Below are positions 34,958-42,635 of a stretch of 64,000 nt of DNA, one piece after another. Origin of the DNA: Pseudomonadota bacterium (GTDB lineage Bacteria > Desulfobacterota > Binatia > Binatales > Binataceae); assembly GCA_021325025.1 (NCBI GenBank), contig JAJPHZ010000010.1:1-64000 (forward strand), read 5' to 3'. The translations under genes were made by a program, and so were the position numbers. Within the stretch, counting starts at the first letter, position 1. Each line of letters starts with the position of its first letter. The notes under the pieces are model-generated. The model was not told where the DNA came from, searched no databases, and saw only the letters and a program-made list of their open reading frames with translations.

Positions 34958-36166
34958 ATGGCAGCCACTCCGCAGGAGACATCGAATCTCGAGGCCGCAT
35001 TCCGGCGTACGATTGCGGACATCAAAGTCATCGACAGCGACACGCACCTGAGCGAACCCCATGACCTGTGGACCTCGCGGGCGCCCAGGCAGTGGAAGGA
35101 ACGGGTGCCGCAGGTCAAGGAAAAGGATGGCAAGCTGATGTGGGTGATCGACGGCGACAAGTCGTTGGGCTATCCCACCCCCGCCAGCGTGATTCGCAAA
35201 AGCGGCGAGAAGATCCGCGGCTGGGGTTTCATGCAGTGCCGCATGGAAGACGTGCATCCGGGCAGCTTCGATATCAAGGAACGGCTGCGCTACATGGACG
35301 AGACCGGCATATGGGCGCAGATCATCTATCCCAACTTCCTGGGCTTCGGCGGGCAGCGCGCGTCGCAGCTTTCCGAGGATATCCGTCTGCTCTCCTTCCA
35401 GATTTACAACGACGCGATGGCCGAGATTCAGCAGGAGTCGGGCAACCGGATGTTTCCGATGGCGATGCTGCCGTGGTGGAACATCGACATGTGCGTGCAG
35501 GAGGCGATTCGCTGCCACAAGATGGGCCTGCACGGCGTCAACATGAACAACCATCCGCACAGCCACGGCCTGCCCGACCTGGGCCATCGCGACTGGGACC
35601 GCCTGTGGGAGGTGTGCAGCGACCTCAATCTGCCGGTCAATTTCCATATCGGCGCCAGCGACGAGTCGGCCAGTTGGTTCACCACCCTGCCCTGGCCCTC
35701 ACAGACCCCCGATCAGAAGCTGGCGCTGGGTTCGGCGATGCTGTTCGTCAACAACGCCGGCGTGCTCTCCAACCTGATCTTCTCCGGCGTGCTGGAGCGC
35801 TTTCCCAAGCTGAAGCTGGCCTCGGTGGAAAGCGGCGTCGGTTGGATACCGTTTTTGCTCGAAGCGCTGGACTACCAGCTTGAAGAGGAAGTGCCGGGCG
35901 CGGCCGAAATTCTCAGCATGAAACCCTCGGATTATTTCCGCCGCCAGGTTTACGCCTGCTTTTGGTTCGAGCGCAAAGGCCTGCCGGCGGCGCTGGAGGC
36001 GCTCGGCCCCGACAACCTGATGTTCGAGACCGACTTCCCCCATCCCACCTGCCTGTATCCCGCCGCGCTGAGCTATCCGGCGGAGGGACTCAAGGGAATG
36101 GATCACGAGGTCTTGCGCAAGCTGATGAGCAGCAATGCGGCCAAGGTCTATTCGATTCCGGTCTGA
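34958..36166 (+). CDS. Amidohydrolase family protein
   Basis: This 402-residue protein is an amidohydrolase-2 (ACMSD superfamily) member. It opens with VIDSDTHLSEPHDLW, has NFHIGASDE in the middle (metal histidine) and ends with LMFETDFPHPTCLYP, where the aspartate and histidine are catalytic. It resembles the protein at 19361-20521. I prefer ATG 34958, with GGGGAGA upstream, over ATG 34889, which would add 23 charged residues with no homology. It is followed by copy B of the structured repeat. Decarboxylation or hydrolysis of an aromatic breakdown product is the likely reaction. Confidence 0.87.
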   Translation: MAATPQETSNLEAAFRRTIADIKVIDSDTHLSEPHDLWTSRAPRQWKERVPQVKEKDGKLMWVIDGDKSLGYPTPASVIRKSGEKIRGWGFMQCRMEDVHPGSFDIKERLRYMDETGIWAQIIYPNFLGFGGQRASQLSEDIRLLSFQIYNDAMAEIQQESGNRMFPMAMLPWWNIDMCVQEAIRCHKMGLHGVNMNNHPHSHGLPDLGHRDWDRLWEVCSDLNLPVNFHIGASDESASWFTTLPWPSQTPDQKLALGSAMLFVNNAGVLSNLIFSGVLERFPKLKLASVESGVGWIPFLLEALDYQLEEEVPGAAEILSMKPSDYFRRQVYACFWFERKGLPAALEALGPDNLMFETDFPHPTCLYPAALSYPAEGLKGMDHEVLRKLMSSNAAKVYSIPV

Positions 36167-36260
36167 CGCAGCAACGGCTTCACTGCAGGGCGGCGCAAGC
36201 CGCCCTTGTGCGCGAGCCGCTTTTGGCTTGCGCAGGACCTGACCCCTGTTTCCTCCTCTA

Positions 36261-36463
36261 AAGAGAATATCGATTTTTCGAACGGTTAGGGCTGGATTGG
36301 CCTCTCCCGGAGGGGAGAGGCCGGCGCCGCAGCGCCGGTGCGGGTCCGCAGCGCCTGGTGCGCCAGGCATCAAAACCCTAAAGCGCAGCGCTGAAAATAG
36401 CGCTGTGCGCCAAGGACTCTCACGTGAATCCTCTTCATTTTCCGGCAGAGGACATCAAATTCC
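36261..36463 (+). repeat. Structured ~205-bp dispersed repeat, copy B
   Basis: This is the inverted counterpart of 28464-28670. It contains clear hairpins: CGGCGC..GCGCCG around 36330, GCCTGG..CCAGGC around 36353-36370, and AGCGC/GCGCT around GAAAATA near 36395. The inner pair is G-C in copy A and A-T in copy B. The rest of the 36167-36602 gap carries only an AGGGCGG/CCGCCCT hairpin soon after the amidohydrolase stop, and no gene. Confidence 0.8.
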
Positions 36464-36602
36464 TCATCGGCCTGCATTGCGGCGCCGATAGACCGGACCG
36501 TGTCTTTAGGCAAAGGGCCCGGGGTTGGGCCGCGCGGCGTGACAATTGGCTGTTCGCGTCGTTGGGTGTAGCATCGTGTCAGTCGGACTGGCCGCCATCG
36601 AG

Positions 36603-37613
36603 ATGGCCCGGATGGAATCGGAAGCGTCTACAGTAGCGGGGCCGTACTTCGAAGATCTGGAGATCGGCCCATTCCCCGGCAGCGCTCCTGCCCTGACCCT
36701 GACCGACGGCCTTGCCGCGATGCATCGGTCGATCGTCGGCGGGCGGATGCGTCTGGCGCTTGACGCGGAGTTGAGCCGGCGCGTGATCGGCGGCGTGCTC
36801 GCACCCCCCGGCCTGGTGTGGGACGTCGCGATCGGGCAGTCCACCCTGGTCACCCATCGGGTGATTGCCAACCTCTTCTACAAACAGTTTGTGTTTGCCC
36901 GCTTCCCGCTTATCGGCGACACCTTGCACACTTCCACCGAAATCGTGGCGCTGCGCCAAAACCGCTTGCGCGAAGGGCGCCCGGCAACCGGTCTGGCCGC
37001 CCTGCGCATCCGAACCCACGATCAGGCCGGACGCCCGGTGCTCGATTTTTATCGCTGCGCGATGCTGCCGCTGCGCGACCCTAAAGGCTCAACCGGCCGC
37101 CAGGACGACCTGGAATCCATCCCTTCAAAGCTTGACCCGCACCTGATGCGCGCCGCGATTGCGGGATGGCGGTTGGATGAATTTCGCAAGGCCGTGCCGG
37201 GCGCGCATTTCGACAGCCTCGTGCCGGGGACGGTGTTGGAGATTGCGGGCGGCGATGTGGTCACCTCGGCGCCGGAGCTGGCGCGGATGACGCTCAACGT
37301 CGCGATGGTGCATCATGACGCCCGCTCCAGTGCGGGCGGCCGCCTGGTCTATGGCGGACACACCATCGGCATCGCTGCCGCCCAGGCCGCGCGCGCGCTG
37401 CCCAATCTGGTTACCATTGTGGCCTGGCACAGTTGCGATCATCTGGCGCCCGTGCGCGAAGGCGATACGCTGCGCAGTAGGCTGGAGGTCGAGGCTTGCG
37501 AGCCGCTGGAGGGCGGTGGCGGCCTGGTCCATCTGCGCTCGCGCGTCCGCGCCGACCGCGGCACTGAGGCGCAGGACGTGCTGGATTGGCGCTTTATCGG
37601 AGTGATGGCGTGA
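36603..37613 (+). CDS. Mesaconyl-CoA (2-methylfumaryl-CoA) hydratase-like, double MaoC protein
   Basis: This 336-residue protein has two hot-dog (MaoC-like) halves. The first holds YFEDLEIGPFPGS and HRVIANLFYKQF; the second has RLVYGGHTIGIAAAQAARAL and DHLAPVREGDTLRSRLEV, the hydratase signature. This layout and size fit 2-methylfumaryl-CoA hydratase (Mch), which interconverts beta-methylmalyl-CoA and mesaconyl-C1-CoA in the 3-hydroxypropionate bi-cycle and ethylmalonyl-CoA pathway. The next gene, overlapping by TGATG, matches the isomerase that acts on the Mch product, which supports the call strongly. The start is ATG 36603; ATG 36612 is also possible. A general MaoC dehydratase acting on another acyl-CoA is the main alternative. 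Confidence 0.72.
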   Translation: MARMESEASTVAGPYFEDLEIGPFPGSAPALTLTDGLAAMHRSIVGGRMRLALDAELSRRVIGGVLAPPGLVWDVAIGQSTLVTHRVIANLFYKQFVFARFPLIGDTLHTSTEIVALRQNRLREGRPATGLAALRIRTHDQAGRPVLDFYRCAMLPLRDPKGSTGRQDDLESIPSKLDPHLMRAAIAGWRLDEFRKAVPGAHFDSLVPGTVLEIAGGDVVTSAPELARMTLNVAMVHHDARSSAGGRLVYGGHTIGIAAAQAARALPNLVTIVAWHSCDHLAPVREGDTLRSRLEVEACEPLEGGGGLVHLRSRVRADRGTEAQDVLDWRFIGVMA

Positions 37614-38845
37614 TGGGTATTCTGTCTGGAATGCGTGTTGTGGAGGGCTCCGCGTTCGTGGCCGCGCCGCTGTGCGGAATGACGCTGGCGCAATTGGGCG
37701 CCGACGTCATCCGTTTCGACCAGATCGGCGGCGGTCTGGATTTCCGGCGCTGGCCGTTGGCGGCCGACGGCCAGAGCCTGTTTTGGGCCGGAATGAACAA
37801 GGGCAAGCGCTCGATTCAGATCGATCTGCAATCCAATGAAGGGCGCGAACTGGCAACCGCACTGATCACCGCGCCCGGCGAACAGGCCGGCCTGTTCGTG
37901 ACCAACTTTCCGGCGCGCGGATGGCTGGCATACGAAACCCTGTCCAAACGGCGCAAAGACCTGGTGATGGCTGCGCTGACCGGCAATCCCGACGGCACCA
38001 GCGAGGTCGACTATACGGTCAATCCCGCCACCGGATTTCCGTGGGCAACCGGCCCGCGCAACCTGGCCGAACCCCTCAACAGCGTGCTGCCCGCCTGGGA
38101 CATCGCCTTGGGTACGCTGACGGCCGTCGGCTTGCTCGCCGCCGAGCGCCATCGGCGGCTGACCGGCCAGGGGCAACTTATCCGCCTGTCGCTTTCCGAT
38201 GTGGCCTTTGCGATGGTCGGCAACCTCGGGCGTATCGCCGAAGCCCAACTCGGAGGCCACGATCAGCCCAAGGACGGCAACTACCTGTACGGCGCCTTCG
38301 GTCACGACTTCGAAACCCGCGAGGGCCGCCGCGTGATGGTCGTGGCGCTGACCGCGCGGCAATGGAGCGCCTTGAAAGAAGCCACTGGGATTGGCGAGGC
38401 CTGCGCCAGCATCGAGCGCGCCACCGGCTACGACCTGAGCACCGAAAGCGGCCGCTTCCAGGGACGTGACCTGATCGCTGCCCTGCTGCGTCCGTGGTTC
38501 GCGTCGCGCGATCTGGCTGAGATTCGGCGTACCTTCGAGGGCACCAATGTCTCGTGGGGGCCGTACCAGACCTTCCGCCAACTGGTGACCGAAGATCCGC
38601 GCTGCTCGACCGCCAACCCAATGTTCCAGGAAGTCGAGCAACCCGGCATCGGCACCTACCTGATGCCGGGCTCGCCGCTGGATTTCAGCCGCGTGCCGCG
38701 CGAGCCCGTTCGCCGCGCGCCGCGGCTCGGCGAACACACTGACGAGATACTCGCTTCCGTTCTGGGACTCAGCTCACGCGAGATCGCGCGGCTGCGCGAG
38801 CACGGTATCGTGGCGGGGCCGCAACCAGGCGCGGTGGGAACCTAA
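37613..38845 (+). CDS. mct: 2-Methylfumaryl-CoA isomerase (CoA-transferase family III)
   Basis: This 410-residue CaiB/BaiF-family protein strongly resembles the mesaconyl-CoA C1-C4 CoA transferase of Chloroflexus, which shifts CoA within the molecule. Shared stretches include RVVEGSAFVAAPLCGMTLAQ, GADVIRFDQIGGGLD, FWAGMNKGKRSI, FPARGWL, EVDYTVNP, GNYLYGAFG and EQPGIG-YLMPGSPLDF. The length equals the characterised enzyme. The ATG overlaps the hydratase stop (TGATG), so both are made together. The other cycle enzymes (beta-methylmalyl-CoA lyase, mesaconyl-C4-CoA hydratase) are not in this window. The family assignment is firm; the specific activity is based on recalled sequence similarity. Confidence 0.8.
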   Translation: MGILSGMRVVEGSAFVAAPLCGMTLAQLGADVIRFDQIGGGLDFRRWPLAADGQSLFWAGMNKGKRSIQIDLQSNEGRELATALITAPGEQAGLFVTNFPARGWLAYETLSKRRKDLVMAALTGNPDGTSEVDYTVNPATGFPWATGPRNLAEPLNSVLPAWDIALGTLTAVGLLAAERHRRLTGQGQLIRLSLSDVAFAMVGNLGRIAEAQLGGHDQPKDGNYLYGAFGHDFETREGRRVMVVALTARQWSALKEATGIGEACASIERATGYDLSTESGRFQGRDLIAALLRPWFASRDLAEIRRTFEGTNVSWGPYQTFRQLVTEDPRCSTANPMFQEVEQPGIGTYLMPGSPLDFSRVPREPVRRAPRLGEHTDEILASVLGLSSREIARLREHGIVAGPQPGAVGT

Positions 38846-38888
38846 GCTATGACTTGACTGCTTTTGCAGCCGCCCGGGGTTATGGGCG

Positions 38889-39032
38889 ATGAAGAACTGG
38901 CTGACGATTGTGAGTATCGTCTGGCTCATGAGCGCGGCGGGCATTTTGCTCATCGGCCGGCAGCAGTTTCCCTTCAACGCCGAAGCCAACTCGGCCTTCG
39001 CCAATCCCACGCCGATGCCCAACATTCCGTGA
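38889..39032 (+). CDS. Small single-pass membrane peptide, 47 aa
   Basis: This 47-residue frame starts at ATG 38889, 44 bp after mct, and encodes one hydrophobic helix (about residues 4-23, beginning MKNWLTIVSIVWLMS) followed by a short polar tail ending in TPMPNIP. GGGG lies about ten bases upstream of the start. Lysine-start, one helix and a compact tail are usual for genuine small membrane proteins. I do not recognise it. It could be a signal-anchored accessory protein or chance; conservation in relatives would decide. Confidence 0.4.
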   Translation: MKNWLTIVSIVWLMSAAGILLIGRQQFPFNAEANSAFANPTPMPNIP

Positions 39033-39326
39033 TCCCGTCCTTGCCGTTTTAACCAGCGCATGGTAGGGTCCGTTGCGCCAATCTTCTGCTAGGCGCTTGT
39101 TGGGCAGCCGCCGCCCGTTTGGGGAGCGGGCAACGGCCGAGTGAGACTGGGGAGGCTTTGGCGGTATTCGGTATCCTGCGACCGTATCTGAACATTTGAC
39201 GCAGCTTGAACAAAAGCCGCGGTCTGCCGCTCACAAAGCGTGAGCGCCGGCAAGAGTTGGCCCGCGACAACGCATGCTTCGCCGCCCTGTGGCAGGCGAA
39301 GTATCTCACAACGGGGAGAGTGAGCT

Positions 39327-40652
39327 ATGCGAGCGATCGGGTTTGGCGCGTTTGGCAGGTTGGCCCGGTGCTGCGGGTTTGGTGTGGTCGTGGTTTTGAT
39401 CGCGGCGGCGGCTCTGGCTGAGGAGCCGGCGCCGCTTAAGCAGCCGCCGTTGCCCGAGGGAACCAGAATCACGCAACAAAATTGGCAGCAGTACAAGAGC
39501 TACATGTCCCAGGGGCTGATCGAGATCTGGAGCGGCCGGCATCCCTGGAAGTTGCCGCCCGATGCGGTGATGGTCGTCGGTCCCAACCGCGAGTATCCCA
39601 ATCCCAAGTGGTGGTACGAGGCCACCGAGAAGTACGGCAACCAGACCCGGCTGGTGAAACTCGGCACCGGCGGTTACACGGTCAGCGGATACATCACGGG
39701 AATACCCTTTCCGCGCACCGAGTTGAGCGGACCCGAGGGTCCGTACAAGCTGTTGTATAATGCCTACTACCATTATTTCGCGGCGATCAACCACTTCGCC
39801 AGCCTGGGCTACGAAACCGATCGGTTTTTGAATCAGACCTCCAGTTACTCCTATCAGGTATCCACCACTTTGGCGCACAACAGCGACCCCGACTTTCCAC
39901 GCAACTCGGCCGAGATGCCGGGATATTTCCTGGCCTTTTACGACGAGATCATGTCGCCGGAGCAGACCAAGTATACCGCCCCGCTGGAGCTACTGTACGA
40001 CGATCCGCAGAAGCTGCCCGAGTCCTACGTCTTTTTGCCCTCACTGCGGCGCGCGCTGCGGCTGTCCTCGGGTTCGCGCTGCGCTCCGTTCGCCGGCAGC
40101 GATTACGTCGGCGATGACGTGGTCAATGGCGTGCCGTCGCCACCAGGGCTGTTTCAGGCCACCCGTCAGCCCGACCGCAAGCTGCTGGTCTTCATGCCCA
40201 CGCCCGAACAGACCGCAAAGCAGTTCGACCCCAAAAACTTTTACTGGCCGCCGATGTGGTTCCCCAAACCGTCGGCCGGGAGCTGGCTGGTCCGCGACGT
40301 CTACGTGCTCGACTTGCAGCGCCTGCCGCAATACCGCCCCGGCTACTGCTATGGCCTGCGCCGGATGTACCTGGACAAGGCCACCTACAATCTCGTCGCC
40401 GGCGACCTGTACGACGCCCAGATGAAGTACTGGAAATCGATCGGCTTCCTAGAAGGTCCACAACCCATTCCGGGCGGCGGTTACTTGCACGACGTGCGCG
40501 GAATCAACTGGATGATCGATTTTCAGGGCGAGCACGCCAGTTGGGCCGTCGTCGGCGGCGAGGTATGGGAGATTGATAATCAAGTGCCCGCCACTTACCG
40601 CGACCAGCGCCGTTACGCGTCGCCGGCCGGATTGGCCGACGTGATGAAGTGA
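39327..40652 (+). CDS. DUF1329 domain-containing secreted protein
   Basis: This 441-residue protein has a cleavable signal peptide (about residues 1-31, with a hydrophobic CCGFGVVVVLIAAAALA stretch ending before EEP) and then a DUF1329 domain. Its signatures are NWQQYKSYM, WKLPPDAVMVVGP, a YLDxx-like YVLDLQRLPQYRPGYCYGLRRMY, and the final GLADVMK. DUF1329 members are periplasmic or outer-membrane proteins with a LolA/LolB-like fold. They often sit in operons for hydrophobic substrate import or breakdown. It is tandem with a paralogue at 40770-42047. A GGGGAG ribosome site precedes the ATG. Confidence 0.82.
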   Translation: MRAIGFGAFGRLARCCGFGVVVVLIAAAALAEEPAPLKQPPLPEGTRITQQNWQQYKSYMSQGLIEIWSGRHPWKLPPDAVMVVGPNREYPNPKWWYEATEKYGNQTRLVKLGTGGYTVSGYITGIPFPRTELSGPEGPYKLLYNAYYHYFAAINHFASLGYETDRFLNQTSSYSYQVSTTLAHNSDPDFPRNSAEMPGYFLAFYDEIMSPEQTKYTAPLELLYDDPQKLPESYVFLPSLRRALRLSSGSRCAPFAGSDYVGDDVVNGVPSPPGLFQATRQPDRKLLVFMPTPEQTAKQFDPKNFYWPPMWFPKPSAGSWLVRDVYVLDLQRLPQYRPGYCYGLRRMYLDKATYNLVAGDLYDAQMKYWKSIGFLEGPQPIPGGGYLHDVRGINWMIDFQGEHASWAVVGGEVWEIDNQVPATYRDQRRYASPAGLADVMK

Positions 40653-40769
40653 TCGCCGGCCCGCGCCGTATGAATCACTGCGGGGGCCCTTTGACATTCG
40701 GGGATGGACGAGCTTTGAGCGGGATACCGCAGACCATCAGGCCGCGACAGGTCAGCATTGGAGGACAAA

Positions 40770-42047
40770 ATGAGTACGCCGAAGGCAATGTCTATTGGTC
40801 TGCTCGGCTTGTGCCTGATGGTATCGCTTGCACGGGCCGCGCAAGACAGCATCCCGGCCGGGACCACAATCACGCCGCAGAACTGGCAGCAGTACAAGGA
40901 CTTCATGCCCCAGGGCCTGCAAACCGTGCTCAGCGGTACGACCGTGTTCAAGGTCCCGCCCGACGCCGTGATGCAAGTCGGTCCGCTGGTTGACTATCCG
41001 CTGCCCAAGTCCTGGTATGAGGCGAGCGAAAAGTACAAGAACCAGACCAAGCTGGTGAAACTCAACACCGGCGGCTACACCGTGGAAGGCTACCAGGCCG
41101 GAACCCCATTTCCCGACTACTCCGGACCCGACAAGGCCTACAAGATATTGTACAATCTCTATTACCATTACAGTGGTTCGATCAATTACTATCAATCCGA
41201 TTCCTACGAAATCGATCGTTACTTGAGCGACTATATCAATGGTTCTTACCAGGTCTTCCTGCAGTTCACCCATATGACCGATCCTGGCTTCAACGGCTAC
41301 GCCCGCGAAATGCCAGGCTATTTCTCGAGCTACTACAACGAACTTCTAACGCCCGAACAGTCCAAATATACCAGTCCGTTGGAACTCATCTTTGACGATC
41401 CGCAGAAGCTGCCGGAGTTCTATGTTTTCCTGCCGTCGCTGCGCCGGGCTTTAAGGCTGTCGAGCAGCGCCCGGTGCGCCCCATACGCGGGCGGCGACTA
41501 CGTCGGCGACGACATCTACGCCGGGATCCCGCTGCCGGTGGGATGGTTTCAGGCCAAATACGTCGGGCGCAGGAAGATGCTGATGTTCCGGCCCACGCCG
41601 GGCAACCGCGCCCAGTTCGACGTCGCGCACAATTTTTATTACCCACCCATACTGTTTCCCAAGCCGGTGGTGGGCAACTGGCAGGTATTCGATGCGGAGG
41701 TCATCGATTTATCCCGCGTGCCCGGCGAGGCCGCCGGCTATTGTTACGGCTTGCGCCGTCTCTATGCCGACCCGCGCACCTGGAACGTGATGTGGATCGA
41801 CCTGTTCGATCAGCAGAACAAATTCTGGAAGCTGATGGCTTGGCTGGAATCAGCGGAACCGGTGCCCGGTGGCGGCTACATTCCAAATATCCGCGGAGTC
41901 AACTGGATGATCGATTTTCAAAACCTGCACGCCAGTTACGCGCTGGTTGGCAAGAACACATTTACGGTCAACCAGAACGTGCCCAGGCAGTTTTATGATG
42001 TAACTCGCTACGGCTCCCCGGCCGGCCTGAACAAGATCATGAAATAA
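40770..42047 (+). CDS. DUF1329 domain-containing secreted protein
   Basis: This 425-residue paralogue of the previous gene shares NWQQYKDFMPQGLQ, FKVPPDAVMQVGP, LPEFYVFLPSLRRALRLSS and the final GLNKIMK. A signal peptide (MSTPKAMSIGLLGLCLMVSLARA) is cleaved after ARA. The start is ATG 40770, placed after a strong GGAGGACAAA ribosome site; the TTG twelve bases upstream is less likely. The two tandem copies differ throughout, so this is an old duplication. A perfect palindrome (42257-42283) and tRNA-Ser follow downstream. Confidence 0.82.
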   Translation: MSTPKAMSIGLLGLCLMVSLARAAQDSIPAGTTITPQNWQQYKDFMPQGLQTVLSGTTVFKVPPDAVMQVGPLVDYPLPKSWYEASEKYKNQTKLVKLNTGGYTVEGYQAGTPFPDYSGPDKAYKILYNLYYHYSGSINYYQSDSYEIDRYLSDYINGSYQVFLQFTHMTDPGFNGYAREMPGYFSSYYNELLTPEQSKYTSPLELIFDDPQKLPEFYVFLPSLRRALRLSSSARCAPYAGGDYVGDDIYAGIPLPVGWFQAKYVGRRKMLMFRPTPGNRAQFDVAHNFYYPPILFPKPVVGNWQVFDAEVIDLSRVPGEAAGYCYGLRRLYADPRTWNVMWIDLFDQQNKFWKLMAWLESAEPVPGGGYIPNIRGVNWMIDFQNLHASYALVGKNTFTVNQNVPRQFYDVTRYGSPAGLNKIMK

Positions 42048-42256
42048 CTTCAAGCGCCCCTCGAAGGAGAAGCGCGAAAGCGCCGCACGGCGCCAACGAT
42101 GGGGGCTGACCGAGCGGCTGCAGCACGCCGGTGTCGCCGCAATCCGGACAACAAGGGTCTGGCCACCGATTGGCGTCTGCGTTGCCAAGCGCGTGGGCGT
42201 GGAGCCGAGCCGCCTGCTCAATACCCCGTCGGTGTCCTGGCCCAGGAAAGTCGAGT

Positions 42257-42283
42257 CGAGCCTTACAGGTCCTGTAAGGCTCG
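42257..42283 (+). terminator. Perfect palindrome, possible transcription terminator
   Basis: CGAGCCTTACAGG pairs with CCTGTAAGGCTCG across a single-base loop (T at 42270), a perfect 13-bp stem. TTT follows on the plus strand, too short for a textbook terminator. The 42048-42352 gap carries this palindrome and no gene that I can support. It could end the DUF1329 transcript. Confidence 0.45.
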
Positions 42284-42352
42284 TTTCCGATTACGCCATC
42301 TCCAGTCTGATGCGCAGTGAGTCCCCTATGTGCACAAACCCGAGCCGCAATG

Positions 42353-42442
42353 TGGCGGAGGGGGTGGGATTCGAACCCACGGTGACCTTCCGGCCACGCC
42401 GGTTTTCAAGACCGGTGCCTTCAACCACTCGGCCACCCCTCC
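42353..42442 (-). tRNA. tRNA-Ser (anticodon UGA)
   Basis: A complete class II tRNA folds from the minus strand: acceptor GGAGGGG pairs with CCCCTCC, the anticodon loop reads CTTGAAA with TGA as anticodon, there is a long variable arm, and the T arm is GTGGG-TTCGAAT-CCCAC. The 3' CCA is encoded in the DNA (42353-42355). Confidence 0.95.
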
Positions 42443-42635
42443 CTGGGTGCGCGGCTTGCGCCGGGGTTGGAGATTCAATTGTGCCGCTTTGCCGACGGTT
42501 TGGAAACCTCGCGGCAGACCGTACCGGATGGGAATCGGTGCAGCGGTTTCAGCTCAGGCCCACAAATACGGTAACGGCTTTGAGGCGGGCGCGAACGCCG
42601 CCGCTAATGGCTATGCCGGACGCGGCCATGCCGCT

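Noticed and set aside
42048-42442. Integration site or genomic island end at tRNA-Ser
   Set aside because: No integrase and no repeated tRNA 3' end were found in the window.
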